Positions 1-8,848 of a DNA stretch of 64,000 nt are shown one piece after another. The position numbers and the translations under genes were made by a program. The DNA lies in assembly GCF_022760175.1 (NCBI RefSeq), contig NZ_CP094326.1, positions 930,001 to 994,000 on the forward strand. Reading direction: 5' to 3'. The first letter of the stretch is position 1. Every line of letters starts with the position of its first letter. The notes under the pieces are model-generated. The model was given only the letters and a program-made list of their open reading frames with translations, made no database searches and was not told the origin of the DNA. The stretch is from Zhouia spongiae (GTDB lineage: Bacteria > Bacteroidota > Bacteroidia > Flavobacteriales > Flavobacteriaceae).

Positions 1-1753
1 AACCACTTCCTGCTGAAAAATCTTTATCTGAATAATCTTTGGCAGCTACATCTGCCAACGTCTCCAAACCTGAAACAGGCTCATATTCGTAGAACCCGTT
101 CTTTCGTGTTTTATTTTTGTACCTGGTTTTCAGCCCAAACTTAAAAGTTCCGTCTCCATTACCAAAGAAATCCGCAGGTAAAGTAAAATTGGCAAAGAAG
201 TTATAGTCTTCTTCGTAGGTATCCTGATTTTCTTCTGTCAATTCGCCAAACTCAAAATTATCCGGACTAAGATCAGATGGGTCCACAGCGGCATAAAGAG
301 GCTTTCTCGTATCGGTACTGTTATTGATAAGGTATTCGCCCTCATATTCAATATATCTTTCATTAGGACGCTTTTCTGAGGCTCTTGAATACGAACCCAT
401 CCAATCTGCCTGAAGTTTTCCGAAAAGGTGTTCTCCTCCGATGCTGTAGTTCTGCATACGCTGGTCTTCTAAACGCCTGTTCTTATTTCGTTTACCATCT
501 ATCCCCCCTTTGGTCTGTCTTTTGGTTTCTACAGGAAACCTGATCAGGTTCCCGTTTTGAACATCAAAATCGGAACTGCCGATATCTTCCCCATCCAGGA
601 TCTCATTTTCCTGACGGTATCTGTTTTCCCTGTCGTCTCTCCAGTTATACATGGTTTTTACGAATACGTGATTGTCATCGTTGAAACGATAATCCATATT
701 GGCCGAAAAACTTCTTCGTATCCGTTGTACTAAATATTCCCTGATCTCGAATACACTGGCATAAGGATTTACATCAACTTCTTCAAGAATATCTTCCCCT
801 TCTGCATCTTGTGTTCCTGTGTTATATTCGAACTCGTTATCCCATTCTGCTTCAATATTATCTGACCCGAAATCATTATCGTTGACAGATGCAGAAAGCA
901 TCCATCCGAATTTCTTGTTTTTCGAACGGTCGCCTATCAAAAAGGAGCCGTTTAAGATTCTTTTATCAGAAATTGTATTAACGCCTGAACCGAGCGTTGC
1001 GGACAACCTGAAATCTTCCGGTGCAGAACGCGTAACGAGGTTTACAGACCCTCCCAGGGCATCAGCGTCCATATCGGGAGTAACAGCCTTATTTACTTCT
1101 ATGGTCTGGATCATATCAGACGGTATCAGGTCCATTTGCACGTTCCTGTTATCCCCTTCTGCCGAAGGAATCCTGCTGCCGTTCAGTGTCACGGAATTCA
1201 GTTGTGGTGCCAATCCCCTGATAATAATGTTTCTGGCCTCTCCCTGGTCTACCTGCATCGTAATCCCCGGAATACGCTTTACGGCATCCCCGATATTAGC
1301 ATCCGGAAATTTTCCGATTTGTTCTGTAGAAACCACATTCGTTATATTGGGGTTGTTCTTTTGTGTGTTTAACGCTCTTGCTTGTCCACCCAAAAAGCTT
1401 CCAACGACCTCAACATCATCCAGAACCACGTCTGAAGGCCGCATTTCAACTCTAACAGCCGTCGTCTGACCGGCCAGAACGGTTACATTGACCGTTTTAT
1501 CTCCAAATCCTAAATATTTAATTAATAAGGCATGGGTTCCCTCGGGCACACTGACAATAGTGAACTTACCATTCTGATTTGAAACAGCCCCTTTATTCAG
1601 CGCTGTAATTTCTACAGATGCGCCGGGCACATAAATTCCATAATTGTCTACAATGATTCCCTGGATAGCGCCTTCCTGAGCCATCGCTTTACCCGAAAAC
1701 AAGGCTAAAACAAGCGTTACAAATAATAGCCTACAGGTGTTGATTAGTTTCAT
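1..1753 (-). CDS. TonB-dependent outer-membrane receptor (partial, C-terminus beyond window)
   Basis: Outer-membrane receptor that would import a ligand using TonB energy. The start is the ATG at 1751-1753 and the frame stays open for 584 codons to the window edge, so the C-terminal part of the barrel is missing. A signal peptide covers residues 1-25 (ending KAMA before Gln26). A carboxypeptidase-regulatory-like beta domain follows at about 27-110. The plug domain at about 125-235 contains an IGKFPDANIGDAV-type segment and a RIPGI motif, as in the large TonB receptors often tied to carbohydrate or peptide uptake in this phylum. The rest is barrel strands rich in Asn, Asp and Arg. The ligand cannot be read from the sequence. 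The TPR/HTH regulator gene lies just upstream on the same strand. Confidence 0.93.
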   Translation of the reverse strand, partial: MKLINTCRLLFVTLVLALFSGKAMAQEGAIQGIIVDNYGIYVPGASVEITALNKGAVSNQNGKFTIVSVPEGTHALLIKYLGFGDKTVNVTVLAGQTTAVRVEMRPSDVVLDDVEVVGSFLGGQARALNTQKNNPNITNVVSTEQIGKFPDANIGDAVKRIPGITMQVDQGEARNIIIRGLAPQLNSVTLNGSRIPSAEGDNRNVQMDLIPSDMIQTIEVNKAVTPDMDADALGGSVNLVTRSAPEDFRLSATLGSGVNTISDKRILNGSFLIGDRSKNKKFGWMLSASVNDNDFGSDNIEAEWDNEFEYNTGTQDAEGEDILEEVDVNPYASVFEIREYLVQRIRRSFSANMDYRFNDDNHVFVKTMYNWRDDRENRYRQENEILDGEDIGSSDFDVQNGNLIRFPVETKRQTKGGIDGKRNKNRRLEDQRMQNYSIGGEHLFGKLQADWMGSYSRASEKRPNERYIEYEGEYLINNSTDTRKPLYAAVDPSDLSPDNFEFGELTEENQDTYEEDYNFFANFTLPADFFGNGDGTFKFGLKTRYKNKTRKNGFYEYEPVSGLETLADVAAKDYSDKDFSAGSG

Positions 1754-1777
1754 TTTTCTTTGGTTTGATTTTCTACA

Positions 1778-1785
1778 CAAAACTA
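1778..1785 (-). promoter_or_regulatory. Candidate -7 promoter element for the TonB receptor
   Basis: On the minus strand this reads TAGTTTTG, a match to TAnnTTTG, 25 bases before the receptor ATG. I see no clear -33 TTTG at the usual distance, so support rests on one element. Confidence 0.45.
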
Positions 1786-1924
1786 TGATACACAACACCT
1801 TTAGGGTTAAAAACTAAGATAACAAAATGTAAACAAGTTCGCGAATTGCCTTAAACAGCACAGCAACATTCACGGTTTTGAAACCCTGGCTTAACACCTT
1901 CTTAACAAACGGCAAAAAAAACAG

Positions 1925-3502
1925 CTATAGCTCTAAAATGAAGCTTTGAAGATTATCTCCTTTTTCTAAAGGCAGCTTTTTTCTAAGACGATAACGCGCT
2001 ATCCGGATACTATCGGGGGTTATTCTCAAAATAGCCGCTATTTCCCTGGAGGTCAGATTTAACCTGAGCAGCATACACAACCTTAATTCGGATGCCCCGA
2101 GCTCTGAAACTGAAACTTCTGAGAGTTTCTTAAAGAAATCGGGGTGAATCTGTTCGAAATACCCTATGAATTCCGTCCAGCCTTGTTCATCTTCAATATC
2201 TGTCTGTATTTCTTTTATCAACGCTTCTATTTTAGGCTTGATAAACATATGTTCCCTGTTTTTTATCTTTTCCAGCGTATTGGAAACGTCTGACAACACT
2301 TTATTTTTATGTGCCAGATGAAGGCTGTAGTTAGATAATGAAGATGTTTTTAGTTGTATTTCTTTTTGGAGGTTCTCTTCTTTCGTAATCTTTTTTTCCA
2401 GATCAGCCCTCAACAGCTTTTGCTTGTACTGCTCTATTTTAAATTCCTGGCTTCTTTTCTTTCTATAAAAAAGGAACAGGATTGCAAAAACCGACATGAC
2501 CAACAGTACAACGACAATGATAGTCCTCTGGTTGGCTTTATTCAGTTCGTTCTGTTTGGTAAGCAATTCTATTTTAGCTTCCCGCTCCTTAAAACCATAC
2601 ACTGCCTGTAACGCATTCATCTGCTGCAGGCTTTTTGCCTGCTGTTCTTCTTTGTATGTATCGACGGATTCATTAAGGTAATCATAAGCCTTCTCATAAT
2701 CGTCCGTAAGCGCATATGTTTTGGAAAGATCTTTTAACGCGCTGGAAAGCTGGTGTATATTGCCGGTCCGTTCTGCTTCATCCCTCGCTTGCCCGGTATA
2801 CCGGAATGCTTTATAATAATCTCCTCCCTTCCTGTTAACGTCTCCCAGGTTATTGAGAATATTAATTCTTCTGTCCGTATTGCTTTCAGGCACATTGTCA
2901 TATGCCTTTTGAAAATATGCATATGCCTTGTCGTATTGTTCCTGATCTTCATAGATACTTCCAATGTTCTCATATACCACAGCAAGACCTTCATCATCAT
3001 TCAACAACCTGAACAACCGCAAACTTTGATACTGATATTCGATCGCCTTTGCATATTCTTTTTTCTTTTCGGATGTAGCTCCCAAAAGCGTATATGCAAC
3101 TGCTTTCCCTCTTATCAGATTCTTTTTTTCGGTAATGGTCAGCCCTTCGTTTAGATAATCGATCGCCGTATCGTATTGTCCCGCAGCCAGATTTATACTG
3201 CCCAGATTGTTCAGAATAAAAACATAAAGAGTATCTTCTATTGCTTTTTTATACGACAATGCTTTATGATAATGCTGAATGGCATCATGTGTAATTCCCA
3301 GGGTCTCATAAAAATCGGCCAGCAAAACGTGTTTTGAAACGATATTCTGTGTATCCTTCTTTTGAACGGCTTCATCCAGTTCTTTTTTGAATACCAAAAA
3401 GGTAGTATCGATCGGTTCCGTATTAACTGCGCCTGTGTTTTTCTGACCTGATACGGTTTGTATAACTAAACAAAGAACTATAAAGAAACTTTTAACCTTC
3501 AT
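1925..3502 (-). CDS. TPR-repeat, membrane-anchored LuxR-like helix-turn-helix regulator
   Basis: Probable signal-responsive transcription regulator. The frame is open from 3547, but the Met at 3502 begins a good signal peptide (MKVKSFFIVLCLVIQTVSG then Q), so that start is preferred. Tetratricopeptide repeats fill the following 270 or so residues, with recurring NNLG, A-x-x-Y and Y-x-x-A patterns. One transmembrane segment rich in Val, Ile and Leu follows, then a Lys/Glu-rich coiled coil. The last 70 residues hold an LTSREIAAILRITPDSIRIA recognition helix region, the LuxR/GerE type of fold. This arrangement (periplasmic TPR sensor, TM, cytoplasmic HTH) is common in Bacteroidetes. The next gene on the same strand is a TonB receptor, 171 bases downstream, a plausible but unproven target. 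The inducer is unknown. Confidence 0.85.
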   Translation of the reverse strand: MKVKSFFIVLCLVIQTVSGQKNTGAVNTEPIDTTFLVFKKELDEAVQKKDTQNIVSKHVLLADFYETLGITHDAIQHYHKALSYKKAIEDTLYVFILNNLGSINLAAGQYDTAIDYLNEGLTITEKKNLIRGKAVAYTLLGATSEKKKEYAKAIEYQYQSLRLFRLLNDDEGLAVVYENIGSIYEDQEQYDKAYAYFQKAYDNVPESNTDRRINILNNLGDVNRKGGDYYKAFRYTGQARDEAERTGNIHQLSSALKDLSKTYALTDDYEKAYDYLNESVDTYKEEQQAKSLQQMNALQAVYGFKEREAKIELLTKQNELNKANQRTIIVVVLLVMSVFAILFLFYRKKRSQEFKIEQYKQKLLRADLEKKITKEENLQKEIQLKTSSLSNYSLHLAHKNKVLSDVSNTLEKIKNREHMFIKPKIEALIKEIQTDIEDEQGWTEFIGYFEQIHPDFFKKLSEVSVSELGASELRLCMLLRLNLTSREIAAILRITPDSIRIARYRLRKKLPLEKGDNLQSFILEL

Positions 3503-3607
3503 TTGCTTACTTCTGATAAAATACTGAATCTGCCAAGGTATTATCAATAACCGGAAGCAGTGTTAAGTTTACATTATTAAAAAGCAACGCTCCGGCTAAT
3601 AAACAAA

Positions 3608-3635
3608 AAAGCCCTTGCTGATCAGCAAGGGCTTT
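3608..3635 (-). terminator. Rho-independent terminator after rpmA
   Basis: A perfect 28-base palindrome with core GCCCTTGCTGATCAGCAAGGGC, split here as GCCCTTGCTGA and TCAGCAAGGGC, flanked by AAA and TTT. On the minus strand it is followed by a T-rich run, and it lies 24 bases beyond the rpmA stop. Confidence 0.9.
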
Positions 3636-3658
3636 AAACGTTTTAAAACAACTAATGA

Positions 3659-3919
3659 TTAAGCCTCGAACGGCTCAATAGAAACATAAGATTTGTTGTT
3701 TTTCTTCTTTTCAAATTTTACAATACCGTCAATTGCAGCATGTAAAGTGTGGTCTTTACCCATGTACACATTTTGCCCTGGGTTGTGAGCTGTACCACGC
3801 TGACGAACTATAATGTTACCAGCTATAGCAGCCTGTCCTCCAAAAATCTTAACACCTAAGCGTTTCGATTCTGACTCTCTACCGTTCTTAGAACTACCTA
3901 CACCTTTTTTATGTGCCAT
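3659..3919 (-). CDS. rpmA: 50S ribosomal protein bL27
   Basis: Component of the large ribosomal subunit; its N-terminal tail reaches toward the peptidyl transferase centre. The 86 residues match the usual family length. The start [20 protein letters not shown] is the classic bL27 N-terminus in its mature form, without the cleavable leader seen in Firmicutes. The signature RQRGT-x-x-HPG-type segment is present as [16 protein letters not shown], followed by the D-H-T-L-H-A motif. It is downstream of rplU with a 27-base gap, the near-universal pairing, and is probably transcribed from the rplU promoter and stopped at the hairpin downstream. Confidence 0.98.
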   Translation of the reverse strand: MAHKKGVGSSKNGRESESKRLGVKIFGGQAAIAGNIIVRQRGTAHNPGQNVYMGKDHTLHAAIDGIVKFEKKKNNKSYVSIEPFEA

Positions 3920-3946
3920 TTCTTTAAGATTTTAATGGTTTTAAAA

Positions 3947-4435
3947 TTAACTTAAAGCAGCTATTAGTTCGGCTTTCTTCATAGAAGAATAACCTTCAAT
4001 ACCTTTACTTTTTGCGATTTCTTTTAACTCAGCAACAGTTTTCTTACTTAGATCTTCAGATCCTTCTGCCGGTTTAGCTTCTGCTTTGGGAGCTTGTTTT
4101 TTAGCTGCTTGTTTTTTTGCACCAGAAGCTACGATGTTCTCAATTACGATTTCGGTTAAGGCTTGTCTGTGACCATTCTTTACCCTGTACCCTTTACGTC
4201 TTTTCTTTTTGAAAACTATCACCTTATCTCCTTTAAGGTGTTTTACGACTTTAGCCTCAACAGCGGCTCCGTCTATAGCTGGGGCGCCAACAGTAACGTT
4301 CCCGTTATCGTCTAAAAGAAGTACGTTATCAAAAGATACTTTTGATCCTTCTTCAGAACCTAAACGGTGTACGAATACTTTCTGGTCTTTCGCAACTTTA
4401 AATTGCTGCCCTGCTATCTCTACAATTGCATACAT
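3947..4435 (-). CDS. rplU: 50S ribosomal protein bL21 with C-terminal HeH/SAP-like extension
   Basis: Large-subunit ribosomal protein that binds 23S rRNA. Residues 1-103 are a full-length bL21: [14 protein letters not shown] start, then [20 protein letters not shown] and the GHRQ segment. A linker of Ala, Lys and Pro follows, then about 35 residues ([20 protein letters not shown] and a [13 protein letters not shown] end) that look like a helix-extended-helix, SAP or Rho-N type module. The family's usual length is about 103 residues, so 59 are extra. Such extensions occur in other flavobacteria. The extra module probably binds nucleic acid or rRNA surface, but that is inference. Confidence 0.96.
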   Translation of the reverse strand: MYAIVEIAGQQFKVAKDQKVFVHRLGSEEGSKVSFDNVLLLDDNGNVTVGAPAIDGAAVEAKVVKHLKGDKVIVFKKKRRKGYRVKNGHRQALTEIVIENIVASGAKKQAAKKQAPKAEAKPAEGSEDLSKKTVAELKEIAKSKGIEGYSSMKKAELIAALS

Positions 4436-4474
4436 AGCGATTCGTTTAAAAATTACTTTTACTCAAAATGAGTG

Positions 4475-4505
4475 CAAATATACCGCTAATTATCTAAACA
4501 ACAAA
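4475..4505 (-). promoter_or_regulatory. Promoter of the rplU-rpmA operon
   Basis: On the minus strand TTTG (4505-4502) and TATATTTG (4482-4475) are separated by 19 bases, a textbook Bacteroidetes -33/-7 pair. The leader to the rplU ATG is about 35 bases and has no purine-rich Shine-Dalgarno site. Confidence 0.85.
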
Positions 4506-4510
4506 TGTTT

Positions 4511-4972
4511 TTATATGTTTTGAGGGGATTTTTTTGTGTTCCAGCTTGGTTTGAATTTTTGCATAAACGCAAGTGTTAATACTACGGTAGAAGCAAAGCC
4601 CTCTACAACAAGAACGAAAACCAGAATCCCGGGGCCCTGATAATACTCTTCTATCCAACCTTTCATAATGGTATTGGGAAACTCCGGATCTATATGAAAC
4701 ATATAAAGCGCCATGAACCCGACAAAAACAAGCGTGGCTATAAAACCTGTAAACAACCCGGTACGGAAACCGGAATAGTAATTAAACTTATCGCCTTCGG
4801 TAAGCCGTCTGAACCGGATGGCCGCATAAATACCATATGCCACAATAACACCATTTAAGACCCGTAACCACGGATTTTCATGCAATCCGAAGAGACGTAC
4901 AATTAAAAAGTATGCAATCAAGACTACTGCCGTTATAGCGCCATACCTGAAATTCACTTTAAATGATCCCAT
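4511..4972 (-). CDS. DUF4199 family membrane protein
   Basis: Integral inner-membrane protein of unknown function. The frame is open from 4999, but the second Met at 4972 (MGSFKVNFRYG) fits the start of DUF4199 proteins better, because they begin with a short basic stretch and then the first helix. About four hydrophobic segments can be seen: AVVLIAYFLIV, VLNGVIVAYGIYAAI, TGFIATLVFVGFMALYMF and GILVFVLVVEGFASTVVLT. Between helices 2 and 3 lies a conserved loop with F-x-Y-x-x-G-F-x-x-G. The C-terminus is a short basic tail. It is upstream of and co-directional with rplU, but the strong promoter between them suggests a separate unit. Confidence 0.8.
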   Translation of the reverse strand: MGSFKVNFRYGAITAVVLIAYFLIVRLFGLHENPWLRVLNGVIVAYGIYAAIRFRRLTEGDKFNYYSGFRTGLFTGFIATLVFVGFMALYMFHIDPEFPNTIMKGWIEEYYQGPGILVFVLVVEGFASTVVLTLAFMQKFKPSWNTKKSPQNI

Positions 4973-5081
4973 TTTATATAACTTTATGATTTTCACCATT
5001 AAATTACAAAAAAATATCCAGTCAGTCTTTTAAACTTTTGTTATTAAGGCTTACATATTTCTATTTTCAACATCCAAAAAC

Positions 5082-5125
5082 TATCTTTGATAGAAGAAGA
5101 ACTTTTGTAACATTTTTAATGTTAC
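5082..5125 (+). promoter_or_regulatory. Candidate promoter and leader stem-loop for the M16 pair
   Basis: TATCTTTG at 5082-5089 fits the -7 element. Just downstream, 5107-5125 forms a hairpin with arms GTAACATT and AATGTTAC around TTT, inside the predicted 5' leader of the first M16 gene. The role of the hairpin is unknown. Confidence 0.55.
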
Positions 5126-5172
5126 CCACACTAACTGTAATAACACTATAATTAATCAATTAACCTTAAGAA

Positions 5173-6492
5173 ATGAAAAGAACGTTTTTTGCAGCAGCTT
5201 CTTTACTTATCGGCATGACCGTTACGGCACAAGAAGTTTCTTTTGAAGAGTACGATCTGGGCAATGGCCTGCATGTGATTTTGCATCAGGACAACAGCGC
5301 CCCTGTAGTTACAACCTCGGTAATGTACCACGTAGGCTCTAAGGACGAAAACCCTGAACGTACAGGTTTCGCTCACTTTTTTGAACACTTATTATTTGAA
5401 GGTACAAAAAATATAGAACGCGGGGAATGGTTTAACATCGTCAGCTCGAATGGCGGCAGCAATAATGCCAATACCACAACCGACAGGACCTACTACTACG
5501 AGACCTTTCCTTCCAACAATCTTGAACTGGGCCTGTGGATGGAATCTGAACGGATGTTGCACCCGGTAATCAATCAAATTGGTGTTGAAACACAGAACGA
5601 AGTTGTCAAAGAAGAAAAAAGACAGCGTATCGACAACGCTCCGTACGGGGGGCTCATATACGGAACAGCTGTTCAGCCGCATTTATTCAAGAATCATCCC
5701 TACAGATGGTCTGTTATCGGTTCTATGGAGCATCTGGATGCAGCAAGCCTCGATGAATTTCTGGCTTTCAACAACAAATTCTACGTACCTAACAACGCTG
5801 TGCTGGTCGTTGCCGGCGATATCGACATCCAAAAAACAAAACAGCTTATTACAGCCTATTTTGGCTCCATTCCTAAAGGAGCTTCTATTACCAGAAGCTT
5901 CCCTGAAGAAAACCCGATAACACAGGAAATAAGAGTTACTGAACACGATTCCAATATCCAAATCCCGGCCCTGGCATTATGTTACCGCACGCCGGCAATG
6001 ACAGAAAAAGACGCTTATGTCTTAAACATGATCTCGACCTATCTGAGCGACGGAAAAACATCGAAACTATACAAAAAAATGGTAGACGAAAACAAATCTG
6101 CCATGCAGGTCTTTGCCTTCAACAGGCCACAGGAAGATTATAGCATGTATAATATCTTTGCGCTTCCGTTGGGTGACAAATCGTTAAATCAGCTGGAAAC
6201 AGAAATCGACGAGGAGATCACGAAATTACAAACGGAACTGATCTCAGAAAAAGACTATCAAAAGCTTCAAAACAAGTTGGAAAACGATTTTGTGAATTCC
6301 AATTCGAGCATTGAAGGTATTGCCAATTCACTGGCCAGAAATTATATGCTTTACGATGACACTAATTTAATCAATACGGAAATTAACATCTACAGGTCCG
6401 TTTCAAGAGAAGACATCAGAAGCGTGGCAAAGAAATACCTTAACAAGAATCAACGTTTAAGATTAGAGTATTTACCGGAATCAGCCAGGTAA
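5173..6492 (+). CDS. M16 family zinc metallopeptidase (active subunit)
   Basis: Secreted or periplasmic insulinase-type zinc protease. A signal peptide covers residues 1-19 or so (MKRTFFAAASLLIGMTVTA). The inverted zinc motif HFFEH gives ligands His68 and His72 and catalytic Glu71. The third ligand is one of Glu147/Glu148 in NEVVKEEKR. M16 N-domain spans about 28-175 and the M16_C domain about 180-370. At 439 residues it is a half-size, two-domain enzyme, as expected for a protein that works as a dimer with an inactive partner. That partner is encoded 133 bases downstream. The stop codon falls inside the edge of a dispersed repeat (6490-6607). The substrate is unknown; peptide degradation in the periplasm is the usual role. 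Confidence 0.92.
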   Translation: MKRTFFAAASLLIGMTVTAQEVSFEEYDLGNGLHVILHQDNSAPVVTTSVMYHVGSKDENPERTGFAHFFEHLLFEGTKNIERGEWFNIVSSNGGSNNANTTTDRTYYYETFPSNNLELGLWMESERMLHPVINQIGVETQNEVVKEEKRQRIDNAPYGGLIYGTAVQPHLFKNHPYRWSVIGSMEHLDAASLDEFLAFNNKFYVPNNAVLVVAGDIDIQKTKQLITAYFGSIPKGASITRSFPEENPITQEIRVTEHDSNIQIPALALCYRTPAMTEKDAYVLNMISTYLSDGKTSKLYKKMVDENKSAMQVFAFNRPQEDYSMYNIFALPLGDKSLNQLETEIDEEITKLQTELISEKDYQKLQNKLENDFVNSNSSIEGIANSLARNYMLYDDTNLINTEINIYRSVSREDIRSVAKKYLNKNQRLRLEYLPESAR

Positions 6493-6607
6493 ACCGCCCC
6501 GGAACAGGTTTTGTGAATGCCTTCCGGGATATTTCACAAAAACAAGTTCAACAGGCATCCCGATCATTATCGGAATAAAGCATTTACATCTCGATTATCG
6601 AACAAAG
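6490..6607 (-). repeat. Dispersed palindromic repeat, copy 1 (degenerate)
   Basis: Read on the minus strand, this gap shows in order: TTCGATAATCGAGAT, GTAAATGCT, TTTGTGAAATATCCCGGAAGG, CATTCACAAAACCTG and CCGGGGCGGTTTA. The same order is seen in the copies at 10314 and 62544, but here with many differences and an insertion around 6561-6580. The right edge overlaps the TAA stop of the upstream M16 gene. Confidence 0.65.
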
Positions 6608-6625
6608 CTTTCAAACAGAGAAACA

Positions 6626-8695
6626 ATGAAAATAAAAATATTACCTATCATAGCATTTATGCTTTGCGCAACAATTTCGCAAGCGCAAATCGACCGATCC
6701 AAGCAACCTAAGCCGGGACCAACCCCGAAAATAAACTTAGGAAAACCTGAAACATTTCAACTAAATAACGGATTGACCGTTATGATTGTTGAAAACCATA
6801 AACTACCAAGGGTATCGATGAACCTGAGCATTGACAATGCTCCGATATATGAAGGCGACAAAGCCGGGGTAGCGAGTCTCACAGGTGCTGTGCTTGGCAG
6901 CGGAACAACATCCGTAAGCAAAGATGCCTTTAACGAACGTGTAGACTTTTTAGGGGCGAATATCGGCTATGGAGCCAGCGGTGCCTCAGCGAGCTGCCTT
7001 TCCAAGTACTTCGAAGAAATTTTAGGGCTTATGGCAGACGGCGCCCTCCATCCGGTATTTCCTGAAGATGAGTTCGAAAAACAACGCGAACAACTTCTGA
7101 CAGGGTTGAAATCTCAGGAAAAAGACATTGCATCTATTTCAAACAGGGTTAAAAATGCCCTGGCCTACGGCAAGAAACACCCTTATGGAGAATTTATTAC
7201 GGAAGAAACTGTTAACAGCGTTTCTCTTGAAGACGTTAAAAGTTTCTACAGCCAGTACTTCACACCTGAAAATGCCTATCTGGTTGTAGTCGGAGATGTG
7301 GACGTTAACAAGACCAAAAAGTTAATCAAAAAAGTTTTCAGCAGCTGGAAAAAGGCAATAGCACCACAAGTAACATATACTGCTCCTAAAAATGCACAAT
7401 ACGCCCAGGTTAATTTCATAGACATGCCCAATGCGGTTCAGTCTGAGATCAAAGTAGTGAATAATATCGACCTTAAAATGTCTGATCCTGATTATTTTGA
7501 TGCCCTTATGGCAAACCATATACTGGGAGGCAGTTTTGGCAGCTATTTAAACATGAACCTCAGAGAAGCCCACGGGTATACTTACGGAGCCCGTTCATCG
7601 CTGAGTACCGACAGGTATGGAGCCGGTTTGTTCCAGGCAGCAGCTAAGGTAAGAAACGCCGTAACAGACAGTTCTGTCGTTGAATTCATAAAAGAAATAG
7701 ACAGGATCAGGACTGAAGATGTAAACGAGGAGACATTGCGGAACGCCAAAGCCAAATATTTAGGCGACTTCGTTATGGCGCTGGAAAACCCGGGTACTGT
7801 AGCCCGTTATGCCCTAAACATCAAAACGAATAATCTTCCGGATGATTTTTATGAAACTTACCTGCAAAAGATCAATGATGTAACTGTTCCAGATGTAAAA
7901 AAAGCAGCTAATAAGTATTTTAAATCCGATGTAGCCCGAATTATTATTGTCGGTAAAGGAAGTGATGTTGCAAAGGGTTTGGAAAACATGGAACTTCACG
8001 GAAAAAAAGCAGTTGTTAAATACTTTGACAAATACGCCAATGAAGTAGAAAAGCCAACGTATAAAAAAACGGTTCCGGCGGGTGTAACTGCCCAAAAAGT
8101 TATAGAAAACTACCTGGAAGCCATCGGAGGGGCAAACAAACTGAAAAGTGTAAACACGTTATACAAAACGGCAGAAGCTACCCTACAGGGTATGGCTCTA
8201 AACATGGAAGTAAAAACCACTACAAACGCCCAGGCCTGTGTTGATATTAAAATGATGGGGAACTCACTGAACAAACAGGTTATTAACGGGAACAAAGGGT
8301 ACACTGTAACACAGGGACAAAGAAAAGAGATGTCGGCGGAAGATCTTGAATCTTCCAAAATGACAGCCAGCACTTTTCCAGAATTACACTATACAGATAC
8401 CATCACCCTGGAAGGAATAGAAAATGTGGACGGCAAAGATGCCTATGCCCTTAAAGTCTCTGATCAAATGACCAGCTTTTACAGTGTAGACAGCGGCTTG
8501 AAAATAAAAGACGTTGTGCATATAAAACAAAACGGGCAGGAAATATCTTCATCCGTTTTCTATGATAATTACAAGGATATTGAAGGCATAAAATTCCCTT
8601 TCAGCTTATCCCAAACATTTGGTTCGCAAAAAATTGATTTTGAGGTAAAAGAAATAAAAATCAACGAAGGTGTTTCCGATACAGATTTTCAATAA
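6626..8695 (+). CDS. M16 family peptidase-like protein (inactive subunit) with extra C-terminal domain
   Basis: Partner of the zinc M16 protease upstream. A signal peptide covers residues 1-20 (MKIKILPIIAFMLCATISQA). M16 N-domain at about 40-190 lacks HxxEH: the matching position reads ASLTGAVLGSGT. The M16_C domain spans about 200-400 and includes the G-G-S-F-G-S-Y-L-N-M motif, while the R/Y substrate-binding pattern GYTYGARS is kept. This fits the known active/inactive pairing of bacterial M16B proteins. Residues from about 480 to 689 form an additional domain resembling outer-membrane lipoprotein carrier-like folds found behind M16 proteins in this phylum; that assignment is tentative. A hairpin terminator follows. 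Confidence 0.9.
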   Translation: MKIKILPIIAFMLCATISQAQIDRSKQPKPGPTPKINLGKPETFQLNNGLTVMIVENHKLPRVSMNLSIDNAPIYEGDKAGVASLTGAVLGSGTTSVSKDAFNERVDFLGANIGYGASGASASCLSKYFEEILGLMADGALHPVFPEDEFEKQREQLLTGLKSQEKDIASISNRVKNALAYGKKHPYGEFITEETVNSVSLEDVKSFYSQYFTPENAYLVVVGDVDVNKTKKLIKKVFSSWKKAIAPQVTYTAPKNAQYAQVNFIDMPNAVQSEIKVVNNIDLKMSDPDYFDALMANHILGGSFGSYLNMNLREAHGYTYGARSSLSTDRYGAGLFQAAAKVRNAVTDSSVVEFIKEIDRIRTEDVNEETLRNAKAKYLGDFVMALENPGTVARYALNIKTNNLPDDFYETYLQKINDVTVPDVKKAANKYFKSDVARIIIVGKGSDVAKGLENMELHGKKAVVKYFDKYANEVEKPTYKKTVPAGVTAQKVIENYLEAIGGANKLKSVNTLYKTAEATLQGMALNMEVKTTTNAQACVDIKMMGNSLNKQVINGNKGYTVTQGQRKEMSAEDLESSKMTASTFPELHYTDTITLEGIENVDGKDAYALKVSDQMTSFYSVDSGLKIKDVVHIKQNGQEISSSVFYDNYKDIEGIKFPFSLSQTFGSQKIDFEVKEIKINEGVSDTDFQ

Positions 8696-8721
8696 TCTCT
8701 TTTAAATTTGTTGTTAATAGG

Positions 8722-8750
8722 AGGGAGCTCACAGGCTCCCTTTTGTTTTG
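8722..8750 (+). terminator. Terminator after the M16 pair
   Basis: Stem AGGGAGC/GCTCCCT with a six-base loop, followed by TTTGTTTTG on the plus strand, 26 bases past the M16 stop. Confidence 0.85.
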
Positions 8751-8848
8751 CATTGGTTGCCTGAAAACAAGCTTAAAATCGCTTAAATCAATCCAAAAAC
8801 CCTCTCTTATGACAAGAGGTCTATTTGTGACTGAAAAAGGTTCTCACC

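Noticed and set aside
819-1469. 216-codon plus-strand frame over the TonB receptor
   Set aside because: It is the antisense shadow of a clear receptor coding sequence, with Ser/Ile-rich low-complexity translation.
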